NCBI RefSeq assembly: GCF_002443255.2
Contig: NW_019211456.1
Coordinates: forward strand, 18,895,557 to 18,959,556
Reading direction: 5' to 3'
From: Varroa destructor
Lineage: Eukaryota > Arthropoda > Arachnida > Mesostigmata > Varroidae
DNA: 64,000 nt
In this document: positions 21,888 through 35,114 of the stretch, piece by piece
How the letters are laid out: each line of letters opens with the position of its first letter
How positions within the stretch are numbered: position 1 is the stretch's first letter
Translations under genes and position numbers: made by a program
Notes under the pieces: model-generated
The model's input: the letters and a program-made list of their open reading frames with translations, nothing else
The model's database searches: none
What the model was told of the DNA's origin: nothing

Positions 21888-24800
21888 GGTCGACTTCCGT
21901 TTCCGTCTTTTGATGTGATTTCGGCTTCCACAGAAGAAGGTAGCGGCTACAGCATCACTTGGGCGTTTACACAGCATGGATCTTACTCATTACGACCAGA
22001 CTCACGATGTATGTTTATAGAAATTATGAGCATTATTAAGCCATAATGCTCGCCAGAAGATTGCTAGTACCCGTTTGACGTACTTACGTCTAACAATACG
22101 GATTATCATGATAACGATTGCGTAGGCGCTTTCGCTTCTTACATTTCGACCGTTTTTCCTCCGTTCAGTTGTTTCGCTTCCTTTACCGGTAATGTTTTAA
22201 CTATAGTTGTCCCTCGGTTTGCTGCTTATCCTGTTTTATGCTATTTTACCTGCTGCCGATTCTGTTCGCACCAGGTATTGTTTTTCTCCCGATTTTTCCT
22301 CTTTTCCACTTCTTTTGCCATTCGTCCGGTTCATCTCGCGCTATGAAGATCTGTCAATCGCATGTGTGTCCGTGTGTTTACGTATATCAGTGTGCCTCCA
22401 ACTATCATTAAAGCAAAATATGAGAGGAGATACGCCTGTTAGGCTCGTGATCACTTCATAGATCCGTTCAGTGATTTTCGTAGCCTCAACAGCATTCCAA
22501 GTACAGTGGATATACGGGCTATAGCTTTAGGTTTTGGGGTCGCGTTGTCGTCTGTACCACCACAGCTCCCACACAACGCGAAGGGGCACCTTGGGTACGC
22601 GCGGGGTGCACCTCTAGATACGAATATGATGATGACGAGCACTACATAGACGAAACTTTGTCTTCAACTGCGGGCAAGTACACTTGTGAAAGAGACCACA
22701 ACCACGTATGGACCATGTCAACCGGCGCCCGTCGCGGGGGACTGAAAGCAAACTGCCAATTAGAATTTATGATTTCATGTTGCTGTTGGTGATGCTGTTG
22801 CTGCAAGCACTCGCTTTCTTGCCTGCAGCTCTTCACTTCGTCTTGATCCAAAGGCTGCTTGTTTCTCTATCGAATCGATGCTTGTTGTCTGTTCGCTTCA
22901 ATTTGGCCCATGTTGCCTATATCCATTCGACTTGTTTTTTCAGTCTTTGACTTTTCGGCCTTTCTACTACCTCGTCGACGCATAATACCTAGCGCTAGTG
23001 GTAGTAGTAGTCGGCGAACGATTTTTTTCCGTGGCATTTTCTCTTGGGCGCCATCACCACTCCTTCGTTGATCTGCCTTCCACTCTAGCGCTACGAACGA
23101 CTCGACCGCTACGTATCGCTCACGACGCCGTCACTTATATTGGCAGCTCGACCAGTTTCGAGCGGAATGCACAGACTAGCAGGTCTCTGCCAGCTCTAAA
23201 ATCTCTGGCTGTACTTACGCCACTGGTGTTGCTGCTGTCGATGCCATCGAGGATGTTGTAATCCTTTTGTGGTACTTTTGTGCTTCCACCGCTTCGTCGA
23301 TTGAGTGTAGACGTACACAAGTGGCGAATCGAGACGCAGAGAAAAAGCAAGCGAGGGGGAGAGTCCAAGCTAGGGCGGGATGGGCCGATCCGATCGCGTA
23401 CCAGGCTACGGCCATCGCACGGAGCGTTCGGTTCTCAAGGGTGATAAAGAGAGAAAAAGCGTGGCAGGCAATATGCCTGTAGTAGACGAGAATTGTAAGG
23501 CCGTTTCGTTTTGTTACTTGTTCGCCGCTACTTTGTAGCTCGTTCAGCATTTTAACGCTATGGGCGAGGAATGCACGCGCGGCACATCAGCGTGTACATA
23601 CACTGTTGCAACAAACATTTGATAAAACTCCTCGTGGACAAGCGGTCGTGGACCGATGAAGAAACAATAATAATAAACACAAACCGTCCCATCATTTGGT
23701 ACTTCGGAGCTGAGCAACAAGCACAGGCAGTTAACTACATGCGATATTTCCATGTAGGTGACAGTGCGTAAGACTGGTCGGCATGATAAACAGGCGAACA
23801 TGTACAGTGATAGCGTCGCGCTTTGCTTGATTTTTTGACTTAATAAAAACATTCGACATAAAAGTACCGTTCCCGTACTGTCTCCTTCCGTGCAGAACCC
23901 ATAGCATCTCTCGGGGTAAGCGGCTTTGCTTGCTTACGTACTCGGTCCTAAGCAAGTATAAGAGATAAAAGTTGTAAATCCTCGAGAACACCAGTAAGCA
24001 CTGCTGCACGTTTACTGATTCACTGTATACGAGTATTCGGAGAGCAGACTTTATGCTCAGGCAAAAAAAATCTCGCTTCATCTGAGAGCCGAAGAACGTA
24101 AGCGGCACGAGGCTGACTAGGCGCTTGAAATGTATTTGGGTACCCCAGGTCTCCCTCCTTCAGTGACTGGCGTTGTCTTCATCGGCGTGGACGTCGAAAG
24201 CACCAATAGCACTTTGAATTCTGCCCCTGTCTTGGTTGATGCCCTAGCCAACAATAACTAGAGCTGTACAGGCCTGGGAGGCCATGCTCGTTGTCGCTTT
24301 TACTCAATATTTGTGCTCTTCACGAATCAAAACATTAGATATCAGCAGTACGTATAGTGCGAAAGAGTGTTCGATCAACGGAAGAGCAAGCAGTAAGTTC
24401 ACGGCTATTTCCCGCATAGCAATCTACCGTTGCCCCCTATCGGTAAACGTTAAGCAACAGCTTGCCCTCACAATGAGAATTGGGCACAGCCTGCATTATA
24501 CTACTTCTACGACACATACTGGACAGAAGGCCGTTAATAGGTATAGACGTCAAAGGACGACAGAAGCGAACAACGGCCAGCACACTGGACAAAAGTTACG
24601 CCGCAGACTAACGTTACGTTCGATTCTCAAAAATTTCATGGCGTAATGCTTTAGACAGGCTACCTTTATGGTCCTAGTTGTTCAACTGTATGCCTTTTAC
24701 TTGAACTACGCAGATGTGTGAATTGGGTGCGTTTTCGCCCTTAGCTAACCATACGAGCAAACGTTGAATCGAACGCAATAGGAAATACGCTATTTGAACG

Positions 24801-25843
24801 TGAAAAATTTCGCGGCTTGTCTCTGCTAGCTAGCTAAGTAGATATCAGTTAGGGTTTATTGTTTAATAAAGAAAAAAAGTAGCGTATTATACCTCTGTAC
24901 GCTAGCTTTGTTCAGTCCACGACTACGAAACAGAATAATGTACAATGGCAAAAAAATATACGTTAGGATAACTCACAGTTGGGATCATCACTGACCTGAA
25001 TTCAGTTATTAGCCAAGACGAGACTAACTCACGGAAAAGTCGATAGACGATGCCTGACCGGGTTGGAGAAACTGCTACGTTGTCAAGCTTCAAGAATCAA
25101 AGGGGAGCTTTGTATATACATACAGTAAATAGTTAGGTAGGCTAGAAGCATATTCAAGGAGAATGACAGGATATACGCATCCGCACAAATAGCAAGGAAG
25201 GCGTCTATTTTAGATGCGTAGATAGCGCATTAAATCGTAATGATCCTACTTTCTCTAGTTTGTTCTCCTTTAAACGACCGTATTTGCATAGGTACGCCAC
25301 AACAAAGATGTCGCCAAGCGAAAATAGGTTTACGCATTTGCCTCATCTGCTGTGAGTGAGCTCCGCAAATGTACATCTATCATTGAGACAGACTATTTAT
25401 CCATACGAACTCTACAACTGTGACATTACAACGGACGAAACAGACACGCTCACGAGTTATGCTCCATGTTTATCGAGCTATAACTCGCATAGGATAAAAC
25501 TTTTTACATCATAAAAGTAGAAATGCAGAACTTAAAGGACTGTACTAGTTTTTCAGCTTGTTTATACCATTTAGCCATTTGTTTGTTTGACTATGCGAGA
25601 TCGTGACTGTCTGTATAGGGCTGTGTTTGTATAATACGTCACTCTGCAATATCCGCTTGGCAAAGGTCTATTTCCTAATTAAATTGAAAAGTTTAATTGA
25701 TCTTCTCGCCGTGGGAGAGGAACGATGAAGAGGCGACGGTGCCCGCCTGCGGCGTTCGTCGTGACTGCCGGTCATTTGTAAATAACCCGCTAGGGATTCA
25801 AGCTGCTCCATAACTGTTGTAAGCTACTGCCAGAGCCGCCACA

Positions 25844-25863
25844 AGTGTTTATATATAAACACT
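25844..25863. repeat. 20-bp perfect palindrome centred on TATATA
   Basis: AGTGTTTATATATAAACACT reads the same on both strands. No gene is recognised within 5 kb. Confidence 0.88.
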
Positions 25864-28800
25864 GCTAACAATAATCATTGCGATCTGTCGACTGTGTGTG
25901 ATTTGGTTAGGGTTAATTGAATAAAACACTGAAAAAATACGTTCTATTGAAACATGCTATATTAACGATAGGTTTATCTATGTAATATAATTTTATTAGA
26001 AAAATTATGGAAAAAAAAAAACAGCGCACGCTAAATGTCACTAACTATTCAATGGATGCAAAATTATTCAATATTGATCGACCTCATGCGAAGTACCAAA
26101 AATTATGAAGTTGTATAGCCCCTGTTGTCGCATGCATAGATCATCCTTATGCGTTGGTGCTATGATACTTTAGGTAGGTATAGTGCACCTGTGATGTTGT
26201 TTATGTTCCCGCTAACTCAGATTAGTTTGAATTGGGCTGGTTGGCAGTATGCTATTGCAAGATAACTACTACATAATCTTCTTATTAATTAGTTTATGAT
26301 TGAATTCTTTGCCGAGACAACACAGCAGAAAACCATTCAATGTAACATAATGAAAAAAAAAAAAAGGCAAAAACACTTTCTGAGTAGTTAGATATGAGTA
26401 ACTGTAGTTATTAACGAGTTAGTTTGCAATGGAGCTATCAAGTGAGGTTTGCACGAAGCTCACAATTATAAACCGTGGGAAATAACATCGAGTCGGGACT
26501 GACAAGACGCATTGAACGTTGAATACATTATAGGAAGAAAAGTAGTCGTTTGTGAATTAATAATAGACGGATGGTCTGGGTAGGGCCCAATGAGATGGGA
26601 TAAAAATGGGCAAAGCTAAAATAATAAAAGAAAAATTATGATAAAAAGTGAGGTTAAGGAAAGGATAACAAATACGCAGGCGAGAGGAAAGAGTTTGTTA
26701 AAACTGCTATAATGAAAACGAATAAAATAAATTTCGATTAGGTGTGGGCTGGGTCTATAAAACGGGCTGGCCTTGTTTACCTTTTTCGAAAAAAAATAAA
26801 GTGAAACAAAACTCAAGTGTTTTCCTTTTTAAATTAAGATTTACTATTTATGACCCTGTAGGTCAAGGTACAAGTTAAACTAACTAAAAAGCGAAGTTAA
26901 ATAACTTGCTTTGAAACAAGTAGAAAAATACTACTCTGTTCTATTTGACCGTTTGATAAACCACTTTAGACTTATGTCTTGTGTTGAGTTGGGTATAAGA
27001 AAATTTAAGCAGAAAACCTGTTTTTATGATTTACAGTTGACCAATCTAAGTCATATTAGATAAAAAGAATCGATTCGCAGGTACAAGTTGCAAGTCGATA
27101 TAGCATCATTATGCGGTACTTACCTCGATCAGATCAGCATTAGATTTGTTAGTTAAACAAAAACATCATCGCATTGTTGCTACGTTGTTACTAATCAAAG
27201 CAACAAGCATCGAGTCAAGGTGATGAACGTGAACGCCATACTCTAGTATGTGGCACTATATTCTATAATAACAAAACCATAGTGATTTGGATCTGATCAC
27301 CTAAGTAGTAAGTTATCTGAATAAGTTTTGTGCGTCAGGCCTTTCTAAGTGTCCGACATCATAGGGTTGAGTCAAATATCGAGTTATAAACTATTTAAGC
27401 AACGTTTATGGACGATACCACAATTAACCTATTGTGTGAATGAGATGTGCACGGAACATGCAATGCCTTTACGTACCTGCCGAACTGTATCCTGTACGTG
27501 TGCTACATACACTACGTGTGCTTCAAATCACAGATTTTCGTTTAAGAAGTGCATTGAATACGATCAGCGGCTTGAAAGAAAGATTGTTTTCCATTGTCTC
27601 TTCTATTGATGAGACGCCGTTTAAACTAAAGTACTAAAACAAAATAGGTTCCGCTCAGCTCGAACCATCTGTGGCATCTCTCTGTCTTAAACGCTACGAA
27701 TATTCAGCACCCCGCTAACATAATTTACACAAACACATAGAAATTAGAAAATTTAATCTAATTTCGTGGTTTATATGGAACCCTATTAACAGTCACGATA
27801 CCATTATTAATAGCCATGCTCTGAATGAATACTCCTTTGATCTGTTTGCGAACGGAGCGCTCCAAACGACAGACTTTCTGCAAGAATTTTACTATAGATT
27901 TGAAGAGATCAGCACGGACCCGATCAGATTCAGATCGATTTTGTTACGACTAGTCAACACTGATAATTTTTTAGTATAATCAGCGTGGTGTAGAAAGCAT
28001 TCTTTTAATGTCCTATTTGACGCTGCGTGAAACACCGTCTTTGGGCACTGCTCTAGAAAAGTGCAAAGGTGTGAAAATTTCAATATGTGTTCATATGTTC
28101 AATGACGTAATGATCAGACTAAGAGAAGTTCTTTCATGCATCCTTTAGCCTGTTATCGAATGTGCGTGCGTGTGGTCGACGAGTCAAGATCAAGGAATTG
28201 TCCCTATCTATTTGCTAGCGTAATAGCAAGGGATGCTACTGACGACGCTAAAGACGCCTAAAGCGAAACGAGCTTAACGCCATCCAGCCGAGGAAGCTGA
28301 GCTACGTTCGCTGTAGGTGGTCTGAACGCTCAGTAATAGATAGACTGACAGATGCTCCGATATGGCTATTATGACCGTGCGACTTGTTTCAGCATGTATT
28401 AAGATTAAAACCGCTTGAATGACTGAATGAATAGGAGGCTGATGCCCATTAGGCAGCGCAGAAGCCCCTTTTGTATGGTGGTGGTGGCATACGAGGTACC
28501 TTTAGTGCACTCTACTGATATAAATAATGTAAAACGTCAATTCTATGTTTGAAATGTACGTGAAATATATTTGAGAAAATAATAATGAAAAAAACTTTAT
28601 TTTGGAAAGTCGTTGCACCCTTCCTTTAAAACATCGAAAGCGGCGCATTTTATAAAGGGCTTCTTGTTAAAAAATGTCAGTATATTACTGAATATCAAAA
28701 AAAAAGCTTGCTTTGAACGTTTCTATCATTTTTATTTCGATAACGACGAATACCAACGATAGCCAAGTCGGACCTATAGTATCAATTTTACGTCAATTTA

Positions 28801-29160
28801 TACACTTAATAGTATATGCGACCATTGCATTAAAACAGTCTGGCATTGAATATATGCCTTTCTAAACGTTATCTGGATTTAGGCCCCGGCCCTGTCACAG
28901 ACCGTTGCGCTAATAGCCGCTCCTGCAGATCCGTGATCCTTGATAGCTAGTTTGATACGGCGTGCGCGGCTGGCTATAAGGTACCAATGATGCATAAAGG
29001 TCTGCGACGATACAATTATATAATAACCCAATTAGGCACATATCTAGCGAATGTCCATTCATAGTGAGAACTAGTCATAGCTTTGCGATGTAAACTCCTA
29101 AAAAATATTACACAACTCTGCTTTAACTACCTTACACATGGGAATAGGTGAATTTTATAG

Positions 29161-29230
29161 CTAAATAGGTCAGCCATTAAGATACCCTACACCTGTAGGC
29201 GAAATGGCCAACAAACAGGCTACTTTTTTT
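29161..29230 (+). repeat. Diverged direct repeat, copy 1
   Basis: CTAAATAGGTCAGCCATTAA and the following bases match a second copy at 29394-29463 with about 85% identity over the first 38 bases. Weaker similarity continues through a T-run in both. This is an old local duplication or two copies of an unknown dispersed repeat. Confidence 0.6.
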
Positions 29231-29295
29231 TGACCTTTTTCTGCATTAACCCGTAGAAATAGTTTTACATTAACCGAAATTTTTTTACTGTTTAT

Positions 29296-29315
29296 TTATT
29301 ATTATTATTATTATT
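29296..29315. repeat. (TTA)n microsatellite
   Basis: About six TTA units lying between the two copies of the diverged direct repeat. Confidence 0.8.
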
Positions 29316-29393
29316 CATGTGTTGAAACAACTATTTATCTTAGAATATCAGAGAACTGGCAGAAAAGCGTTTTTTTCTAATTTCGAGGCATAA

Positions 29394-29463
29394 CTAAATA
29401 AGCCAGCCATCAAGATATCGTACACCTTGCTGTTCAAAGCTCCACTCTGCGAGACTTTTTTTT
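29394..29463 (+). repeat. Diverged direct repeat, copy 2
   Basis: Second copy of the unit at 29161-29230, 233 bases further on, again leading into a T-run. No terminal repeats or target-site duplications are visible. Confidence 0.6.
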
Positions 29464-30217
29464 ATCCGAAATGTTGGATGGTTTACTGAACGTCCTTACG
29501 ATTAACTTTTGATTACATATAGTAGCCAAATTCGCTTTTTCGTTCCACTTAGGGGACGGAAGTGCAAGCGACCATGTTCAACTAAACCTATAGGATAGGG
29601 CCGCGTAACCCTACTTAGGTTATCGCGAAAAAAGCCTGATCGAGAAACTACTTGCTGATGCGATCACGGCTCGCTTGGACAGCTTGTCGATTTCCGGAAG
29701 AACCACTGCCTTTTATAAAATGAGATTGTGACTGTCTATGTAGTTTTGCTAAAAAAGATCGAGGATCACGTGTGCCGCGACGAGTTAAATCGTGAAACGC
29801 CGATCCATAAATCCTGTTTGTGTATTTACTGAAGTTCTCACAACTTCCTGCCACATCTCGCATTGAACTCATCGCTCTTTGCTGAAGAACCGTTACGGAA
29901 ATCCAACTTCTCAGGAATTTCGGCGCATGAGGGTAACCCGCAGCAAAGAGGGTGACAAACATCGACATACACTTTTTCAAAACATACATCTTATGATATA
30001 AGACTGAATATGCTACTATGCTTCGCATCCGTTTACATTACACGTAGTAAGTTTTGACTAGTGTATATATGTTTTGAAGAACCTAAACTGAGACCTTTTA
30101 TGCGAATTTACATGCAGTGAAAGTACCTCTTAGAACCGATGTCTGTTTCTCGTTAATACTTGACAGAAACATGAATATTCGTTTTAACATTTTTCAAGAA
30201 ATATACAAACAATATAC

Positions 30218-30238
30218 ATATATATATATATATATATA
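30218..30238. repeat. (AT)10 microsatellite
   Basis: Ten uninterrupted AT units in non-coding DNA. Confidence 0.9.
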
Positions 30239-30410
30239 GAACTACTGCATTCCTCTTTGAATATTTGGCGTCATCAAAGCCAATAAAATAGGCATTTTCA
30301 TCTGGTTCATTCCTTGAATACGCTGAAGATACGTGGCACCTGGGTAAGGTTTTTAGCGTCGTCTTTTCTTATCTTCATCCAGATTAAACAGGAATCTTCA
30401 AACAAGCGAC

Positions 30411-30434
30411 GGCAGCGGCAGCGGCAGCAGCAGC
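30411..30434. repeat. (GGCAGC)n / (CAG)n triplet-type repeat
   Basis: GGCAGC hexamers pass into CAG triplets. Triplet periodicity could encode Gln or Ala runs, but no long open frame surrounds it. Confidence 0.8.
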
Positions 30435-31079
30435 CGCTGCGATGAGCGAACAGAGCTATTTAATTTTTCATTCCGCTAGGTTAATCAGACATGAAGGCGT
30501 TTACTCGCGTCTGCGAACGTCCGAAAATTTTACGCCTCTTTTGCGTCGGGCGCACGTCGCGGTTCAGGCTCTCGGCTTCTTATACTGGCTTGTTTTTTTT
30601 TATATTAAATGTTTATAGATGTTGGCAAGAAGCTTGTCTGTCTGTTGTTAGTTCGTTGTTGACTTAAATCTACAGTGAAGTGAGCGCGGTCAGTTGCCAG
30701 ATCTCGTTGACTTTGTGGTGGGTGCTAGCGGTCGGGAAATGGCATCATGGGAAACTCTGTACGCAGCTATTTTAACGTTACGGACGTTATGACTAGTGCC
30801 AGTGCAGCAGTAACAAGGGTAACAATCATTGTCACCATTATTATTACCTTCTTCTGTGCAGCCAAGCATTTCCCGAAGAAACACCCAAAGTAGCCGACCA
30901 CATAACAGAAGGCACAATACCTATCTTACATATCCTCAGTCGTCGTAAAATGGAACCCGTTGACAAGGTTGGCGTGATACTAGCGTTGCAAAGCTCGGCC
31001 TAATTGTGCTGAATACCGCAACATGAACAATAGAAGAAGTTGGCCTGCGGCTATTCCACTCTTCGAGATTCGGAAACGT

Positions 31080-31420
31080 GAAATCACGATAGTGAAGCCC
31101 AGTCGCGTCGGGCAGCTCTGCGGCCGCTATATAGCCAGGTTTGGCTCAATTAGCCATGTTGGGTATTTGAGATGGCGCTGACAAGCGTAAGCGCCGCCGC
31201 AGAAAGGTGCCGGAACGAGCCGAAGAAAGGCGAACGCGAGTCGACACAAGGGGATGGCATCAGCTGCTGTTACTAACGGCGGCGGGTAGAGGAGAACGTC
31301 AGAAAAGCGTGTAGAGCAGGCGCAAAAGCTACAAGAGAAACGGTGCAGCAACAGAAAACAACGGCGACGAGAACGGTGTCGCCGCTGACGACGACAGCAT
31401 CAAGAATGGAAATGACTAAA
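31080..31420 (+). promoter_or_regulatory. GC-rich block with TATATAG: candidate promoter and first exon
   Basis: TATATAG at 31128-31134 sits at the edge of a GC- and CpG-rich block. Forty bases further is an ATG at 31171 (GAGATGG context) with a 34-codon frame, and a consensus-like donor (AGC|GTAAGC) lies just inside it. This could be the 5' end of a gene whose remaining exons are elsewhere. No protein similarity is seen. Confidence 0.25.
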
Positions 31421-34400
31421 TCGACAAATGCTACATTTGTCTATTGAAAACAAGAAAAGGTACACGAATGCTGCGGGTCGATACTGTGGGATGAAGCTAT
31501 GCGGATATTTGGTACGCAGTTCGGATGACCGTTATTATGGCAACTTGTAGAAAGGTGTATATGTATGACACAGTGTGATACAACGAACTGCAGTGGACAC
31601 CGGGCGTGTGAAAAGTTTGCGACCATCTATACGGTCACAGTATGTGGAGAGCCAAAGCTTGTGTTAAAATATTTTCTAATACTTAATGAGCCAACTTATA
31701 TTTATCTCAACATTGAATCTCACTAGATATAAACGAATGTTACCCCTTATTTTAAGTCTCACCTAAGTCGCCAGGTAGTATACCCAGCTAATGAAGAATA
31801 AATCCTAATACTTGTGATTTACTAACAAGTTTAAGTTTGCGCGACCTTTAGAATAGTATCTGACCATAATATGTCACTTTGTTAAAATAGAATAGGTACA
31901 CCGAAGAAAAATGTATATACATACATATAGCGTCGGCTAAGCCTCGTCCTACCGCACCGTCCTACCGTCCATCCGCCGCATGCGTCTTGTCTCTACCCTT
32001 CATATACTTTAGACGTGAACAATGCGAAGCAAAAATTCGTGAGCGTATACATTAGATACACGTAGCAAGAAATAAATGACAAAAAACGCTGAGATGCAAA
32101 TATTATTATTAACTATAATATTTATTTTTCCGGTTTGCATCATTAACTATATATAAATAGTACGTTATAATGTAATAAATGGTATGGTAGGTTCGTGTAG
32201 CAGGTGTATGTTCAGCGGCTCCACATGGCCGACCCTGCCGCAGCCATTTGATATCATAGGAGTTATCGGAGAACCTCGGAACAGGACCATTACGCGGTGC
32301 AGAAATGGAAAGTATGCCTTTTGTTCCTGACTACCATTGGCTGTCACTATTCAGTCCGTGCAGTGGCCAGTCATGCTGTCCTATTCGGGACACCTTTTCC
32401 AGTTTTGGTGGTCTGCTGTTTAAAGCGCGCAATAACATCGCCTCACACATAAACAGAAACATATATACTAACCGATACAATCACGCACACTCTTACGCTT
32501 TACGATACTACTGCTGTTGCTTTCGCTGCTCCTGCTGCTTTGCGTGTGGCCGTCGAATAAGACTGCTATGGAAACTCGCTAATGCACGATCGTCTTATTT
32601 TCAGACGAAAGAAAAAAAATACCGAAATAACAATTTATAGCCACAACGCGTCATTATATAAGCAAATACAATAGTTTGTATGTTCATAATAACATGTTAA
32701 AAACAGTGCATGGCCTAAATGTGGAGGACACTTTGCAAATGGATTACAAACACAGATACAGTGAATTCATTATAGAATAATAAAATGAAGATTAATCTCG
32801 TAAAGAATGGATGCGGAAGCTGTTCTTCATTATATAACTAAACCAAGGATGTCGCTCATCGTAATTAGGACCACGGCAAGGCTAGTACAAGGATTGCCAA
32901 TAATATACATCTTTCAACGACTTAAATGCAGAGTAACATTCATTACATAGATTGTTTTGCTTTTTGTAAACAGCCCTTTGGAATTATCATAGATGTTCGG
33001 TTAAGCCATTCATGTTACTACAATAAGCCTTGATCGTCTAAGACAATCTAACTAGCGTGCACACGCTCGTAGAAATAGTCACGTTTTTCTTTTACGAGCG
33101 TGCATTGCTAAATACTCCATAAATACGAAATCAATAGCTCCTAGATATATGTATGCGAAGTGCTACCTGTATATACAGTCCCGTCTTTACTAATCAGCCA
33201 GCTGGTCGCAGAATGGGGGCACAAGCAGCAGCTTTGTTCAAGGGCTTTTCAAGCTGTCTCCATCTTTGATCTCGATACTCACGAGCCTCGTTACTCAAAG
33301 TGCCCCTTCAACGCCCGTGCAACAAGAGCCCCAATAAGGTGGCATTTATGACTAGACTTGATGCGGCAGCGCTGAATGAAGAAACAACAAACAATTTAAT
33401 ATAGCAAAATTGGGGTCTGAGGCAAAGGACGATAGCGAGACAGTTATTCGAAATAACGTCGGACAAATAGCGCCCAACACGTGTGAGATATCAACTGAAT
33501 ATCGGAGCACGAGCAGCTTCCGTTCAAGTTGCCGCCACTTTCCCTTGTTACGCTATTATATCGGCGAGACGTACGACGAGTGCACAGAAAACGATTCTTG
33601 TGACGAGTAAACGGTACGGATGGTTCTTCTTTGTTTGGGTTTGCCAACGACAAGTGCTTTATACGTATGCGGGGACTCGTGGTCGCATGTTCTAATATGG
33701 AAATGCTATGAAAGAAAATATGGTGATTTAAATATGTGCCTATAACGTTCTGTAGTTCTCATCTTGTAATTGTAGTCGTAACGAAAAAATGTTAACTATA
33801 CAAGAAAACGCAACGTAAGCGGCTGTGTTGTAGACGTATTATTACACAAACCGGTACAAGTCAATAACAGCTGAGCACACACGCGCGCGGCCATTGAAGC
33901 TGTAAATGGTCATGAAGACAACAACCAAAAACGACATGAAAAATTAGAAGGAATGCGTGTAAATTCGACCATTTTTTAAAATAACAAACACTAGTGTTTA
34001 AAGATGTGCTGACTGATTGCCATCCTGTTTGTTATTGTCCCGCTGTCTCCGCCGTGAATTGAGGCGTAGCATGCTAACGTGGAGTCGATACACAGACACC
34101 TCACTGAATGTATTTACGGCACACATTTTCACGTGCAATAAACCAAATAGTCTAATTCTATCAAAGATTCTTTCCAATTCCAACGTTTTGGCATAGGAAA
34201 TGTCGACTAACAGACATAAAGGCATTGTAATTAAAGCGGCAGGTACTAGATGTCTTGTAGAAACGTCTGCTTATCAAAAGTAAAACGGGGTTTTGAGGAA
34301 ACATTCTTAAAATGAACGCATGATGTACTAACTAACGAAGATGTTTTAAAGTCTTTAGCTAAAACAGGTGTTATCAAGCTAGTTTTAGTATTTGTGGGGT

Positions 34401-34423
34401 GGCTGGTGTATGGGCTTACCTCG

Positions 34424-34860
34424 GACTAGGTTCGCTTGGCAAGTAAAGTCAAACATACTCTGTATTGAGATTACGCCTTAAAGCCCGATTGATCAATGTG
34501 AGGGTGCTGTCATTTCCATCGAGCACCACCAGAAAGACAAAAAATTTTTGGTGCTAAGAAAAACAGCGGATGTTGAGGACCACCCCGTTGGTCCTCGGCA
34601 AAAGCGAACGAAGCTTAAAAATGGCGTGCATATTCCACTGTTCAATCCACTAGAACTTTTTCGTTCTCTACCTTTTATTTCATCTGGGACCCCTCTGTAC
34701 GTTTTAAATTGCAAGTATGCACTGTGTGCATAAGATCGTGCCGTTCCACATGTCAGTAGGTAGTTGAACGTCTTCCCAAGGCCTACACTGTACATCATGG
34801 GCTTTCCTCTGTAGCCAGGGAATTGCATACGGATGACTGGCAAGAGATGAGATATTTATA
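34424..34860 (-). pseudogene. Decayed piggyBac-like (PGBD / DDE_Tnp_1_7) transposase fragment
   Basis: Read on the minus strand in two frames, this block recalls the core of piggyBac-derived transposases. Going downstream from about 34815 there is QF...RGKP, then a CGT...YLQFKTYRG stretch matching the family's RGKPIRFGYK...CGT...YLVxFxxY element, then SGLNSG like the family LGLGG. After a frame change comes LLPRTNGVVLNIRCFS, an internal TAG, and HQKFFVFLVVL...STLTLINR. This matches the order and spacing of the family's DNFFTS...LL..L...G..ATGT.R.NR block. At least one frameshift and one stop show that it is dead. I did not find terminal inverted repeats or flanking TTAA sites. The match is from memory of family motifs and needs a profile search. 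A further weak resemblance to the family C-terminus lies at 34000-34225 on the same strand. Confidence 0.5.
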
Positions 34861-34913
34861 TATCCCATGGTAGCGACCCCAAAACAACGCTGTTTTTTCC
34901 CATGGCAGCCATT

Positions 34914-35114
34914 TTATTTGGGAGACTGGCCGGCGCTTATTTCGGATTGGCCCCCCTGTTTGAGATGACCCAACGGCAGCCGTTGGCTGTTTTCATAGGG
35001 AGCTACCGTTGGGGTCGAGGCTGGCTCATCTTCCACGTGGACGCCCGCCCCCTGCGCTTCCTGCACTCGGCAGGGAGTCGAAGCCGGAAGAATAGATGAA
35101 GTCGAAATTGCCAT
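34914..35114 (-). other. Short GC-rich open frame upstream of the piggyBac-like relic
   Basis: A 66-codon frame (MAISTSSILPAS...EDEPASTPTVAPY...) in a block of clearly higher G+C than its surroundings, on the same strand as the transposase-like relic and about 60 bp upstream of it. It is low in complexity and rich in Ser, Thr and Pro. It could be the N-terminal region of the same element or unrelated. I recognise no domain. Confidence 0.2.

Larger units (their letters stand above)
20051..29100. other. No gene seen
   Basis: A GC- and pyrimidine-richer zone at about 22,130-23,560 has many short frames on both strands and no homology. Otherwise AT-rich, with the 22-bp hairpin and the 20-bp palindrome as the only strong structures. 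It may be intergenic or intronic. Confidence 0.45.
29500..34420. other. No confident gene
   Basis: A 126-codon minus-strand frame at 29,648-30,028 and a 111-codon plus-strand frame at 32,305-32,640 have no recognisable domains. A 14-bp palindrome (AAACACTAGTGTTT) lies at 33986-33999. Confidence 0.4.

Noticed and set aside
26848..26862. ACCCTGTAG, resembling miR-10
   Set aside because: The match ends after nine bases and the surroundings do not fold into a precursor.
29247..29262. AACCCGTAGA, resembling the start of miR-100
   Set aside because: Only the first ten bases match; the following bases diverge and no stem-loop is present.
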